64,000 nucleotides of DNA from NCBI RefSeq assembly GCF_001544795.2, contig NZ_FCOI02000035.1:1-64000 (forward strand), in the 5' to 3' direction. This DNA is from Caballeronia temeraria (lineage in GTDB: Bacteria; Pseudomonadota; Gammaproteobacteria; Burkholderiales; Burkholderiaceae). A model generated the notes under the pieces. That model was not told the origin of the DNA. It saw only the letters and a list, made by a program, of their open reading frames with translations, and ran no database searches. The stretch's first letter is position 1. The number at the start of each line of letters is the position of its first letter. Positions 9,082 to 21,400 of the stretch are shown piece after piece. Position numbers and translations under genes: made by a program.

Positions 9082-10716
9082 TCATGCGCCGGCCTTCGTT
9101 GTCATCACGCGCTGCACTTTGCCTTCTTCCATCCATATGACCTTGTCGGCGGCATTGAACCAGCGGTCGTCGTGACTGACGGCGATGATCGTCTTGCCCG
9201 CCGCCTTCAGCCGCGGCAGAAGTTTCTCGTAGTAATAGCGGCGGAACTGCGGGTCCTGATCGGCGGCCCATTCATCGAAGATCAGCACGGGCCGTCCTTC
9301 CGCGAGCGCGCTCACCATCGCAAGGCGTTTGCGCTGACCGCTCGACAGGTCGGTCGTGCTGAAGCGCCCGAGCTTGTAATGAACCTTGTCGGACAGATCC
9401 ATCTCCCTGATGAGATCGGCGAGATCGTCGTGCGCGGGATCGAGGCCGTAGAGACGGTCGAACAGATGGAAGTCCGAGAAGATCACCGAAAAGAGCTGGC
9501 GATACGCAGTCGCGTTGGCATCGGTGACGGTTTTATCGTCCCAGCGCACTTCGCCCGAATCCGGTGCATACAACTGCGTGATCAGATTGAGCAAGGTCGA
9601 TTTGCCGCTGCCATTGCCGCCCGCGATGAAGGTTACTTCGCCCGCCTTGATGACGAGATCGCACGGACCGACGTGAAAGCCCGGCTGGCCGCCGGGCGCC
9701 TTGTAGGTGTAGCTCACGCCGCGCAAGGTGATGCCGTGCACGAGCATCGGCTCGGGCGCGCCGGGGCCCGATTCGGCCGCGCGCGTGGCCTCCGCAAGCT
9801 CGCGTTCGAGCGCGTCGAGGCGGTCGACGGCGAGATCGGCGCGCGACACGGCCGGCAGCGCCTGGATCAGGCTCGCGATCGCGCCGCCGGAAAACACGAT
9901 GACGAGGATGATCTTCGCCGGCGTCGACGCATTGCTGATGTAGTACGGCGTCAGGAACACCATGCAGCCGAGCAGGCCGTAGAAGAACGCATCGCTCAGG
10001 GTCTGGCCGCGATTGAAGCCGCGGCCCGAACTGACCCGCAAGTCCTGCACGGCGAGCGCGCGTTGCACGATGTAGTTGTCGAAGAGATCGGTATCGCGGC
10101 GCGCGTTCATCTTGATCTCGCGAAAGCCTCGCAACAGATGATCGAAGCTGGAACGAAAGGCGCTTTCGAGTTCGGTCGCTTCCTTGGCGAGCGCTTCCGC
10201 GTGCGCATAGCTGCTGCGATAAAAAAACGTCGCGACCCCGAGAAAAAGCAGCGTCACGGCAAACGCGATCAGGGACAGATAGCCGATATACAGCGCCGAC
10301 GACAAGAGTTGCGTGACGAAATAAATCAGGACGATGACGGTCGGCGCGGCTTCCTCGATGGTCTGCAAGTCGCGGCCGATAGCGAAATCCACGCGCATCG
10401 CGCCGATCTTTTCATAGGCTTCCAGATCGAGCGAGCGCACGGCCCGCGCGATGTTCAGGCGCTTTTGCAGAATGAAGTTCGAGATCACGGCGGTGGTGGC
10501 GTTGAGCGCATAGTTCATCGCCAGAAGCAGCGCGACGCTCGCGATGATGAAGAACGCCATCAGATAGATATTCGGCCCTTTGCTCTGATCGTAGTTCGCG
10601 ACGGTCGTGACGAGCGCGATCACGCCGGACATCATCACCCCCGGCAACGTCGATGCCAGCAGCAAGGGCGTGCGGTCGCGCCGGGCCTCGCCGAACAGCA
10701 GCTTGATGAATTTCAT
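9082..10716 (-). CDS. Cyclic-peptide-type ABC exporter (PvdE/SyrD family), fused TMD-NBD
   Basis: A 544-residue half-transporter with an N-terminal membrane part (hydrophobic segments across about residues 15-300) and a C-terminal ATPase. The nucleotide-binding domain shows Walker A GGNGSGKST near residue 365, the signature LSSGQRKRLAM near 457, Walker B VLIFDEWAADQDP and the switch His in AVSHDD. Length and architecture match the PvdE/SyrD group, which moves NRPS products (pyoverdine precursor, syringomycin) across the inner membrane. It lies between the two mbtH-like genes inside the NRPS operon, so the likely cargo is the cluster's peptide. About 220 bases separate its stop from the next gene, the largest gap in this operon; I see no clear terminator or promoter in that gap. 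Confidence 0.95.
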   Translation of the reverse strand: MKFIKLLFGEARRDRTPLLLASTLPGVMMSGVIALVTTVANYDQSKGPNIYLMAFFIIASVALLLAMNYALNATTAVISNFILQKRLNIARAVRSLDLEAYEKIGAMRVDFAIGRDLQTIEEAAPTVIVLIYFVTQLLSSALYIGYLSLIAFAVTLLFLGVATFFYRSSYAHAEALAKEATELESAFRSSFDHLLRGFREIKMNARRDTDLFDNYIVQRALAVQDLRVSSGRGFNRGQTLSDAFFYGLLGCMVFLTPYYISNASTPAKIILVIVFSGGAIASLIQALPAVSRADLAVDRLDALERELAEATRAAESGPGAPEPMLVHGITLRGVSYTYKAPGGQPGFHVGPCDLVIKAGEVTFIAGGNGSGKSTLLNLITQLYAPDSGEVRWDDKTVTDANATAYRQLFSVIFSDFHLFDRLYGLDPAHDDLADLIREMDLSDKVHYKLGRFSTTDLSSGQRKRLAMVSALAEGRPVLIFDEWAADQDPQFRRYYYEKLLPRLKAAGKTIIAVSHDDRWFNAADKVIWMEEGKVQRVMTTKAGA

Positions 10717-10737
10717 GGATGCGTGTCGTTCCCTGGC

Positions 10738-10941
10738 TTAAGGCGCTTCGCGGCGCAGACTCGCGGGCCGTATGTCGGTCCAGTTTTCGTTGATGTAGTC
10801 GATGCATGCCTGCCGCGCCGCCACGCCGAACACGCTCGTCCATCCAGCGGGCACGGCGGCGAAAGACGGCCACAGGGAATGCTGCCCTTCATCGTTGCGC
10901 AAAACGAAAAACTCGCCGGTCTCGTCATCGAAAGGATTCAT
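10738..10941 (-). CDS. MbtH-like protein (second copy)
   Basis: A 67-residue MbtH-family protein: starts directly at [16 protein letters not shown], then [14 protein letters not shown] and C-terminal [18 protein letters not shown] at 10941 has GGAGAG upstream. It lies 13 bases after the HpaB-like gene and 21 bases before the ABC exporter, so it is co-transcribed with the 4414-residue NRPS. Sequence differs clearly from the copy at 8674-8859 (for example [12 protein letters not shown] against GTFRVLINESRQ), so this is not a recent tandem duplication. One copy per NRPS block suggests partner specificity, though MbtH proteins often cross-complement. Confidence 0.95.
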   Translation of the reverse strand: MNPFDDETGEFFVLRNDEGQHSLWPSFAAVPAGWTSVFGVAARQACIDYINENWTDIRPASLRREAP

Positions 10942-10954
10942 CTCGCTCTCCGGT

Positions 10955-12475
10955 TCATGGCGTTTTCCAGACGGGATTCACCCATCCGTGCTCGTCATAG
11001 TCGGCGAGGCACTGATCGACGAGATCCGTCATCCGTGCCAGTGAACCGTCCGCCGACGCCATCGCTTGCAGATGCACCTTCACTTCCTCATGGCTGCCCA
11101 TGTAATTGCGTTCGTACAGTTCGTGACGTCCGGCGAACTCGGTGCCGACCGCGTCCCACATGAGCTTCATCAGCTTGATGCGCTCGCGATGCCCGATGCC
11201 GTTCGAGCCGCGAACATAGCGCGACAGATACCGGTCGATCTCGGGGTTGTCGAAATCGCGCGTGGAGGAAGGCAGATAGATCAGCGCGGACGCCACGATC
11301 TTCTGCACGATCTCCTTGATGCGGCCGTAGGCATCGGGAGCGAGCGCGCGATAGGCGAGCGCCGCGTGCAGATTCGGCAGCACGGCGCCGTGTATCCACG
11401 GATCGGGCTGACGCGCCATCGTGTTGGCGAGCGACCAGAACATGTGGCGCAGCGCGATGACTTCGCCGAGCATCACCTGATTGCCGCGGAACTCGTCGCC
11501 GCTCGTGACATGCAGCGCTTTCGACAGCAGCCCGGTGAGAAAGTCGAGCTTCACCGCGAAACGCGTGCAACCGTGAAAGCTCGTGCCGTGCATGAAGCCG
11601 GAAGCGGTCGGGAAATCCGGCGGCATCGCGTCCGCGCCGAGACTCAGCACGTTTTCCCACGGCACGAATACGCGATCGAGGATCAGGATTGCGTCGTTCT
11701 CGTCGAAGCGGGAACTGAGCGGCGAATCGAAGGGACTCGACGTTCGCGTCGCCTGATATTCATATGAGTTCCGGCAGATGAGCTTCACGCCCGGCGCGTT
11801 CATCGGCGTGAAGAACATGACGGCGCGGCTCTTGTCGCTTTTTGCGATCCCCGCGTGATGGCTCAGAAACGTGTAGTGCGTGAACGCGGCGGACGTCGCG
11901 ACGACCTTGGCGCCCGAGATGACGAGGCCGCCGTCCGTTTCCTCGTCGATATGAATGTAGACGTCCTGCGCCTGATCGGGCCGCGCACGATCGATCGGCG
12001 GATTCGCGAGCGCGTGATTCATGAAGGGCACCGTTTCCTGCGCGAGCTTGTGCCACTGGCGGGCATTGCCGGCGTGCGCGCCGTAGTAGTCCGCGTTCAC
12101 GTCGAGCGTATTCATGATCGACGCCTTGTAATCCGGCGTGCGTCCCATCCAGCCATAGGTGAGCCGCGCCCATCCCGCGATCGCTTCCTGCTGCCCGACG
12201 AGATCGTCCGCATTGCGCGCGTGCCGGAAGTAGCGATGCGTGTAGCCGCCGTTGCCTGTGTCGGTCGCGCAGGTGAGAGCGGATCGATGCGCGGGATCGT
12301 GCAGCGCGTCGTAGAGACGCGCCAGCGAGCGCGCGCTGTTGCGAAAGGCCGGATGCGCGGCGACGTCGTCGACGCGTTCGCCTTCGAAGAAGACATCGCG
12401 CCCGTCGCGCAGGCTGTCCATGAACGCTCGCCCGGTCAACGGCCGCGCCGCCAGATGTCGCGATAGCTCATTCAC
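10955..12475 (-). CDS. HpaB-type FADH2-dependent aromatic hydroxylase (4-hydroxyphenylacetate 3-monooxygenase family)
   Basis: A 506-residue protein of the HpaB family. The N-terminal part reads like the family ([20 protein letters not shown] then [12 protein letters not shown]), and the middle shows [10 protein letters not shown]-type and [20 protein letters not shown] segments typical of the acyl-CoA-dehydrogenase-like fold. HpaB enzymes ortho-hydroxylate phenols using reduced flavin from a separate reductase; no reductase is visible in this window. The GTG start at 12475 overlaps the NRPS stop by 8 bases, which implies translational coupling. The NRPS A3 domain reads as Tyr/Phe type, so hydroxylation of Tyr to a catechol (DOPA) is a natural hypothesis. 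Other phenolic substrates remain possible. Confidence 0.92.
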   Translation of the reverse strand: MNELSRHLAARPLTGRAFMDSLRDGRDVFFEGERVDDVAAHPAFRNSARSLARLYDALHDPAHRSALTCATDTGNGGYTHRYFRHARNADDLVGQQEAIAGWARLTYGWMGRTPDYKASIMNTLDVNADYYGAHAGNARQWHKLAQETVPFMNHALANPPIDRARPDQAQDVYIHIDEETDGGLVISGAKVVATSAAFTHYTFLSHHAGIAKSDKSRAVMFFTPMNAPGVKLICRNSYEYQATRTSSPFDSPLSSRFDENDAILILDRVFVPWENVLSLGADAMPPDFPTASGFMHGTSFHGCTRFAVKLDFLTGLLSKALHVTSGDEFRGNQVMLGEVIALRHMFWSLANTMARQPDPWIHGAVLPNLHAALAYRALAPDAYGRIKEIVQKIVASALIYLPSSTRDFDNPEIDRYLSRYVRGSNGIGHRERIKLMKLMWDAVGTEFAGRHELYERNYMGSHEEVKVHLQAMASADGSLARMTDLVDQCLADYDEHGWVNPVWKTP

Positions 12476-15400
12476 TGTGTCTCACCCGATTGGCAAATAG
12501 ATCACGAATGATCGGTCCGATGACGGCGAGCGCGTCGGCCCGCATCATGTGGTCGTGTTCATAGGGCACATCGATGATATCGAGCGCGCCGCGAGCGCTC
12601 GCGCGCCATGCCCGCAGCGACGAATCGGCGGACGGCGTCACCGCGGCGCGCATGAAGGTGACCGGCGCACCGAGCGGCGCGGGCCGGAACGACGCGGCGA
12701 GCGATGCATGGCAGGCGGTCACTTCGACCAACGCGGGCAACGCGCTCTGCGGCACGTGCGCGAGCGGACTTTCGATGGCGCGCATATGGTCCATCACGCG
12801 GTCCCATCGCAGCGCGCCGGGCGCGGTCTCGCTGAACGGGTAGCCGATCATCGCGAGGACATTGCCGAGGTGCGTGGCCGGGGCGAGCGTTTCGTGCCGC
12901 GCGCGCTGCGGCAGATTGCTGTCGAGCATCACGACGCGCGCGACGGACTCGCCCTGCGCTTCGAGACGCGTCGCGATCTGATGCGCGACCAGACCGCCGA
13001 ACGACCATCCCATCAGCCGATAGGGACCGCGCGGCTGGATCGTGCGGATATGCGCGAGATAGCGGTCCGCGAGTCCGGCAAGCGATGGCGGCGGCGCTTC
13101 TCCGCTCAGCATCGGCGATTGCAGCCCGTAGAGCGGGACATCGACGCCGAGATGCGGGATAAGCGTCGCATAGCACCAGCTCAGGCCATAGCCGGGATGC
13201 ACGCAGAAGACCGGCGCGGCGGCGCTCGCATGCTGCAAAGGCAGGAGCGGCGCGAGCGCGTCGGATGCGTCGCGGCGCTGCAGCCGCTCGCCGAGCAGCG
13301 CGACGGTCGGCGCTTCGAACAGCGCGCGGATGCCGGGGTCCACGCCCAGCGTGTCGCGGATGCGGTTGACGAGGCGCGCCGCGCGCAGCGAATGCCCGCC
13401 CAGCGCAAAGAAATTGTCGTCGATGGACACGCTGTCGCGCTCCAGCGCCTCCGCGAAAAGGCGCGCCAGTTCCGCTTCGCGCGCGTCGCGCGGCGCCCGC
13501 GAGCGTCGCGGCGTGCGCACCGGCGCGGGGAGCGCGGCGCGGTCGAGCTTGCCGTTCAGCGTGACGGGCAGGCGCGCGAGCGTCGTGAAGCTCGCGGGAA
13601 CCATGTAGTCGGGCAGGCTGCGGGCGAGCGCGGCGCGCACGCCGGTTTCGTCGAAATCCGCGCCGGCGACGAGATACGCGGCCAGTTGGCCGTCGACCAG
13701 CGCGACGGCGCAATCGCGCACCGAGGCCTGCGCGCGCAGCGCGGCCTCCGCTTCGCCGGTCTCGACGCGAAAGCCGCGAATCTTGACCTGATGATCGGAG
13801 CGGCCGAGAAATTCCAGCTCGCCATCGGCGGACCAGCGCGCCAGATCGCCGGTCCGATACATGCGCTCGCCCGGCGCGCCGTAGGGATCGGCGATGAAGC
13901 GTTCGGCCGTCAGACCGGGCCTGCCGACATAGCCGCGCGCGAGCCCGCGCCCCGCGATATACAGGTCGCCGGGCGTTCCCGGCGGACAGCGTCCCAGCCA
14001 GCGGTCGAGCACATGCACGCGCGTATTCCACAGCGGCCGTCCGATGCCGGGGCTGGCCTGGCGCTCTGCGCGCTCCGCCGACGTCGACCAGATCGTGGTT
14101 TCGGTCGGTCCGTAGACGTCGATGACGCGGCGGGCGTGCGCGAGCAGCCGTTGGGCGAGGCGGGCGGACACCGTTTCGCCGCCGGCCAGCGCGAGCGTGA
14201 AGCGCGGCCGCTCCGGCATGGTCTCGATTTCGTGCAGCAGCGCGTCCCAGAGCGTCGGCGTCGCCTGCATTACGTTCGCGCGCGACGATGCGGCGAGGCG
14301 CGCGAGCCGGCGCGGGTCCTTCACGTCATCGGATGCGGCCAGCACGATCGTCGCGCCCGCGAGCAGCGGAGCAAGCAATTCGAGGCAGGCGATGTCGAAG
14401 CCGAGCGTCGTCACCGCGAGCAGGCGGTCGCCGGGCTTCATGCCCATGCGGTCCTGCATCGCCGCGAGCAGGTTGACGAGTCCAACGCGCGACACCGCGA
14501 CGCCCTTGGGCGTGCCGGTCGAGCCGGATGTGTAGATCACGTAGGCCAGATGATGCGCGCGGCACGCGGGCGCGGCGGCGCTGCCCGGGTTGCAGTCGTC
14601 GGGCATCGGCAAGCGGTCGACGACCCACGCGGGCCTGGCGTCGGCGAGCATCGCCGCGATGCGCGCCTCCGGGTAAGCGGGATCGACCGGCAGGAAGGCC
14701 GCGCCGCTTTTCAGGACCCCGAGCATGGCCACGACGATATCGGGCGTGCGCGGCAAGGTGAGCGCGACCAGATCGTCGGGTCCGATGCCGCGTGCGATCA
14801 ACGCCTGCGCGAAGCGATCCGAGCGCCGTTCGACATCGGCGTACGTCCAGCGCACGTCGCCCTGTTCGACCGCGATAGCGTCGGGCGAGCGGCGCGCCTG
14901 CCGCGCGAACGACACCGCGACGTCCTCGCCGGCAAGCGCGCGCGTCGTGCGGTTCCACGCGCTCATGCGTTGCGCTTCGTCGGGCGCGAGCAGATCGCGG
15001 GCGATGACCGCGCCCTGCGGCGCCGCCGCGACCTGCTCCAGCACGCGCACGAAGCGGTCGAGCAGCGCCTGCGCCGCATTGGCATCGAACTGGCTGATCC
15101 GGCAGTCGAGACGCAGCGCCATGCGCGCGCCCGGGATCGCCACGAGCGTCACGGGATAGTGCGTGCGGTCGTATCCGTCGATGGCGGCGATCGTCAGTTC
15201 ATCCGCGGCGCTGCGCGGGCGAAGGGCATCCATCGGATAGTTCTCGACGATCAGCAGCGAATCGAACAGCTCGCTCTGTCCGGACTGCTCGATGATGTCG
15301 GTGAGCCCGAGATGCTGATGCGGCAACCGATCCGCCTGCATCGCCTGCATGCGCCGGAACAGTTCCGTCCAGCGCTCGCGCGGATCGAGCACGACACGCA

Positions 15401-18400
15401 GCGGCAGCGTATTGATGAAGAGGCCGACGCGCCGCTCGATCTGCGGCAGCTCGGCCGGACGCCCCGACACGGTGATGCCGAACACGACGTCCTCACGGCT
15501 CGTGAGCCGCGCGAGCAGCACGGCCCAGCAGCCTTGCAGGATCGTGCTCACGGTCGTTTCGTGGCGTTGCGCCAGCGCGGCGAGCGTCGCGCTCAGAGGT
15601 TCGGGCAGAGCGATGCGGACGGTGCGCACGTCCGTCGTCTGCGAACCCGGTTCGGCGCGCGTCAGCCGCGTCGGGCCGTCCACGCCGCGCAGCGCGTCGC
15701 GCCACGCCGCGCGCGCGGCCGCCTTGTCCTGGCGTTCGATCCATGCGTGCTGGTCGCGCAGCGGGAAGGCGGCGTCGAGCGTCTCGCCTGCATAGAGCGA
15801 CATCAGATCGGATATCACGACCGGCATCGACCAGCCGTCGAGCAACAGATGATGGTTGCTCATCACGAGCCGATGCCGCCGCGGGCCGGTCCTGACGAGC
15901 ATGAAGCGCAGCAGCGGGGCGCGTTCGAGATCGAAGCGGCGTTCGCGTTCCGATGCGAGCAGCGCCGAGAGCGCCTCGCCGACATCCTGCGCGTTAGACA
16001 CATCCGCCTCGCGCCACGGCGCGCTCACCGGTCCGGCGATCACCTGAACGGGCCGGCCGCTCACGTCGCGAATGCCGACGCGCAAGGTGTCGTGACGCGC
16101 CAGCAACGCGTCCGCCGCGGCCCGCAGACGCGCGGCATCGACCTGACCTTCGAGCGTCAGCGAAATCTGCGCGATGTAGGGATCGGACGCGGACGCGTCG
16201 TAGAGCGAGTGAAACAGCAGCCCTTCCTGCAAAGGCAGAAGCGGCAGGATGTCCTGCGCGCCGGGTGTCGCGGCCTCGATCGCGTCGATGTCGGCTTGCG
16301 TGAGACGGGCGCCGATATCGGATGGCGTGAGGCCGCCGGATTCCAGCCGGGCAATGGCGTGCAGCGCGTCGGACCAGCGCCGGGCCAGATCGCGAATGGA
16401 CGTCTCCTCGAACAGGCCGCCGGCAAAGGTCCAGTGCGCGTGCAGGCGCGGCCCCGCGTCGCCGTCGATGACCTGCGCATCCAGCGCGATGGCGTGCGGC
16501 AGGGGCGCATCGGCATCGTCGCCGCCTTCGAGCGACAGGCCGCCGATCGCGGACCAGGCGCCGCCCGACGCGCCGAAGCGGCCGAGGTAGTTGAACGACA
16601 GGTGCGCTCGCGCGCCTTGCAGGTGCGGCGCGGTCCGCGCGTTGAGGTAGCGCAGCAGGCCGTAGCCGATCCCGCCGTCGGGCAGCGCGCGCAGCGCCTC
16701 CTTGACGCGCTTCACGAGCGCGGCGAGCGCCGGGCCGCTTCGCAGCATCGCGGCGGGATTGAAGCCGTCGTCGAAATCGATGCGCAGGGGATGAACGCTC
16801 GTGAACCAGCCGACCGTCCGCGACAGATCGAGGCCGCTTTCGCCCGGCTCGCGGCCGTGCCTTTCGAGATCCAGCAACACCGGACCGGCGCCGCCGCGCC
16901 AGCCCGCCACCGCGAGCGCGTAGGCGGCGAGCAGGACGTCGTTCACGCCGCCGCGAAACATCGCGGGAACGCTGCCGAGCAGGCGCGCCGTGGTCGCGGC
17001 GTCGAGCTGCCAGCTCACGCGGCGCGCGGTCGCGAGCGTGTCGGTGCGCGCGAGCGGGCGTGTGCCGAGCGGGGAATCGCAGGCCGACACGATCCATCGC
17101 CAGCGATCGAGTTCGGCGACGCGCCGTGTGGCGTGCGCTTCTTCGTGCAGATGGCGCGCCCAGCGGCGAAACGACGTCGGCACCGGCGGCAGAACCGGCG
17201 GCTCGCCTCGCGCGGCGAGATCGTAGGCCTGCGCGAGATCGTCGAGGAGGATGCGCCACGACACGCCATCCACGACGAGATGATGGATCGTGAGCAAAAG
17301 CTCGCCGCCTGCCGCGCCCCGGTCGAACCATACGGCGCGCAGCACGCGGCCCTCTCGCAGCGCGAGCGATCGTTCGGACGCCTGTTGATGAAGGGCGGCG
17401 TGGCGCTCGACATCGGCGCGGGTCCAGTCGTGCGCATCGATCCGTTGCAAGGGCGTTTCGGCGTCGGCGTCGTGCGCGGGCACGTCGAGTTCAGCGTCGA
17501 TGAAACGCGCCCGCAGCAGCGCATGCCGCGCGATCACCGCCTGCAACGCCTGCACGAGCCGAGCGTGGCGCGTGTCGTGCGGCAGGACCACGCGCATCGA
17601 CTGGCTGAACGCGTCGATCGCGCCGTCGCGCGCGCTCAGCCAGCGCATGATGGGCGTGGCGGGCACGCGGCCGGTCTCGTCGTCCGATGTCGATGTCGAT
17701 GCACGCGCGCGATCGGCGAGAACACCGGCGATCCGCGCGAGGCCCGCCGGCGTCTTGTGCCGGAATACGTGAGCCGGGCTCAGATCGAGACCCGCTCCGC
17801 GCGCGCGGCTCACGAAGCGGATCGACAGGATGCTGTCGCCGCCCAGCGCGAAGAAGCTGTCGTCCGGCTGCACGCCGTCGCGTTCGAGCACCTCGGCGAA
17901 GAGCCGCGCGATCAGGGCTTCCCGCTCCGACGCCGGAACACGCCGCGCCGATACATCGCGCGAAGGCGCCGGCAATGCCTTGCGGTCGAGCTTGCCGTTG
18001 GGCGTGAGCGGCAGCGCATCGAGCACGACGAACGACGACGGCACCATGTATTCGGGCAGGCGTCTCGCCACGGCCGCGCGCAGCGATGGCGCGTCGAAGG
18101 CCGGTGCCGGCACGACATAGGCGACGAGTTGCCTGTCGCGCACCGCGACCGCGCACGAACGCACGCCGTCGTCCTGCATCAGCAGCGCCTCGATTTCGCC
18201 CGGCTCGATGCGAAAGCCGCGCAGCTTGATCTGCTGATCGGCGCGGCCGAGAAATTCGAGTTGTCCGTCGGCTCGCCAGCGCCCGAGATCGCCCGTGCGA
18301 TAAAGCCGCTTCCCCGCCGCGCCGAACGGATTGGCAACGAAACGCTCCGCGCTCAGATCGGGTCTTGCGACATATCCGCGCGCGAGCCCCGCGCCGCCGA

Positions 18401-21400
18401 CGTAAATCTCGCCGCTCACGCCCGCGCCGCAGCGGCGCAGGAAGGCATCGAGCACATGGATCTGGCTGTTCCACACGGGACGTCCGATCGGCGGCGCGAC
18501 CGGGCCGCCGAGGTCGTCGCTCATCGTCGCGCATACGGTGACTTCCGTCGGTCCATAGGCGTTGACGAGGCGCCGTCCGTTCGACCAGCGCGCCGCTGTG
18601 TCGGCCGATATCGCCTCGCCCGCGGTGACGATCGTGCAGGCGGCGGGGATCGTGGCCGGGTCCATCGCCGCGAGCAGCGCGGGCGGCAGCGTGACGCAGG
18701 TGATCTCCCGTTCGCGGATCAGCCCGGCGAGCCGCTCGGCCGACATCAGCGACGCATCCGCGAGGACGAGGCGCGCGCCGTGCAGCAGCGTGACGAGGAC
18801 TTCGGAGACGGCGGCATCGAACGACAGCGACGCGAACTGCAAGACGCGCGATGCCGCCGTGATGCCGAAGCGTTCCGCCTGCGCCCCGACCAAGCTTGCG
18901 ATCCCGGCGCGCGTCACCACGACGCCCTTCGGCTTGCCGCTCGACCCCGATGTATAGACGACATACGCAGGATGACCGGGCGCGACGGCACGCTCGACGG
19001 CATGCGTCGGCCAGCCCGCGAGCGGCGGCAGGACGCTGAGCGTGAGCGCGGGCTGCGCATCGGCGAGCATCGCGTCGATGCGTTCGCGCGGATAGTGCGG
19101 ATCGACCGGCAGATACGCACCGCCGCTCTTCAGCACGCCGAGCATCGCCACGATGACGTCGGGCGTGCGGTTCATCGTCAGGGCGACGATACGTTCCGCT
19201 CCGATGCCCTGCGCGACGAGGCAATGCGCCAGCGCGTTGGAGCGCGCGTCGAGCTCGCGGTAGGTCAACTGTTGCGCGTCCTGCATCACCGCGATGGCGT
19301 GCGGCGCGCGCGCGGCCTGCGCACTGAAGCGCGCCGCGACATCGTCTTCGCCGACAGGGCGCGCGGTCGCATTCCAGCGATCGAGCTCGTCGCGTTCGGC
19401 GCGCGAAAGCAGATCGATGCGCCCGACGAGATCATCGGGTTGCGATGCCATCGACCGGAGAATCTGCATGAGCGTCGCGAGCAGGCGCTGTGCGTCGTGA
19501 CCGGACACCCGGTCCGCACGATGATCGATCCGCAGCTCCAGCTCCGTTCCCGGCGTCACCATCAGGCTGACCGGATAGTGCGTCGTGTCGTTGACGGTCG
19601 TTGCCGCCAGCGTCACGCCGTCGATCTCGCATGGCGTGCGCGCGGCGGGATAATTCTCGACCACCACGAGCGTGTCGAAAAGTTCGCCGTGGCCGGCGCG
19701 CGCCTGCACCTCCGTCAAGCCGATATGCTGATGCGGCAGCAGCGCGGACTGGTCTCGCTGGATGCGTTCGAGCAGACGCGCGACTGTCTCGCCGGCATGC
19801 AGCGTCGCGCGCAGCGGCAGCGTGTTGATGAACAGGCCGACGCGCCGCTCGACATCCTGAAGCTCGGCCGGCCGTCCGGCTGCCGTGACGCCGAACGCGA
19901 CATCGTTCCGGCCGGTCCGATAGCCGAGCAGCATCGCCCAGGCGCCTTGCGCGAACGTTGCCAGTGTCAGCCCGCGATGGCGCGCGCAGTCCAGCAGGCA
20001 CGCCGTCGTTTCCGCGTCCAGCCTGCCCGTGACGGACGCCTGCCGCGCGAAAGGCGCGCCGGGGTCCGCGTTCGCGACGAGACGCGTCGGCCCGTCCAGC
20101 CCGGCGAGCGCGGCTTCCCACGCGTTACGCGCGCGTTCGCGGTCCTGCTTCGCGAGCCAGACGAACTGTTCGCGCAACGGCGGCGCGTCGCCGAGCGCGT
20201 CGCCGGCGTAGGCCTGCATCAGTTCGGACACGATGACGGGCATCGACCAGCCATCGATCAGAAGATGATGCAGGCTCAATACCAGGCGATGCTCGCCGTG
20301 GCCCAGCCGGAGCAGCGCGGCGCGCAGCAACGGCGCCGAAGTCACATCGAAACGATGCTCGCGGTCCTCGACGAGCCACGCCGCGAGCGCTTCGTGCGGC
20401 TGCGCGGCGTCCGCGAGATCGACGTCGCGCCAGCGCGTCTGCACGGCGCGGCGCAGCGCCTGCACGACGCGCCCGTCGACGGCATGGAAGCTGACCCGCA
20501 AGGCTTCGTGCCGCTGCACCAGCCTGTCGACGGCCGCGCGCAGCCGGTCCGGCTCAAGCTGGCCCTCGAACGCCAGCACCAGTTGCACGATGTACGGATC
20601 GGGACCGGTGGCATCGAACGTGGCATGGAAGAACAGCCCTTCCTGCAGTGGCGCGAGCGGCAGAATCTCGGCCGCGCCGGGATTCCCGGTGCGCAGCGTC
20701 GCCGTGACGGACGCGGGCAAGTCCGGCCACGATGCATCGTCCGAACGCGGCTCGACGGTCAGATCGCGCGCGACGGCAGCGAGCGCAGCCGGTGTCTTTT
20801 CGCGGAAGACATCCGCCGGACTCAGCACGAGTCCCGCCTTGCGCGCACGGCTGACGAGCTGGATCGACAGGATGCTGTCGCCGCCCAGCGCGAAGAAGCC
20901 GTCGTCCGCACCGACGGACGCGAGGCCGAGCACGTCGGCGAACAGCGTCGTCAGCGCTCTTTCGCGTGGCGTCGCGGGCGCGCGTGTCGCCGATGTCCGC
21001 GCCTGAAAGGGCGGCAGCGCCTTGCGGTCGAGCTTGCCGTTGCTCGTGATCGGAAGTCTGTCGAGCCTGACGAAGCCCGCCGGCACCATGTAATCGGGCA
21101 GGCGCTGTCTGAGCGCGGCGAGCACGCGGCGCTCGTCGTAGTTTTCCTCCGCGACGACATAGGCGACGAGACGGCTGCCCGATGCGCCATCGTGCTGCGC
21201 GAGCACCGCGCAGGCGCGGATCGCGGGCTGCTCCGACAGCACGGTTTCGATTTCGCCGGGTTCGATGCGCAGTCCGCGCACCTTCACCTGCTGATCCGCG
21301 CGGCCGGCGAACTCCAGTTCGCCCCGTTCGTTCCAGCGCGCGAAATCGCCCGTGCGATACATGCGCGCGCCGGGACCGCCGTAAGGATCGGCGACGAAGC

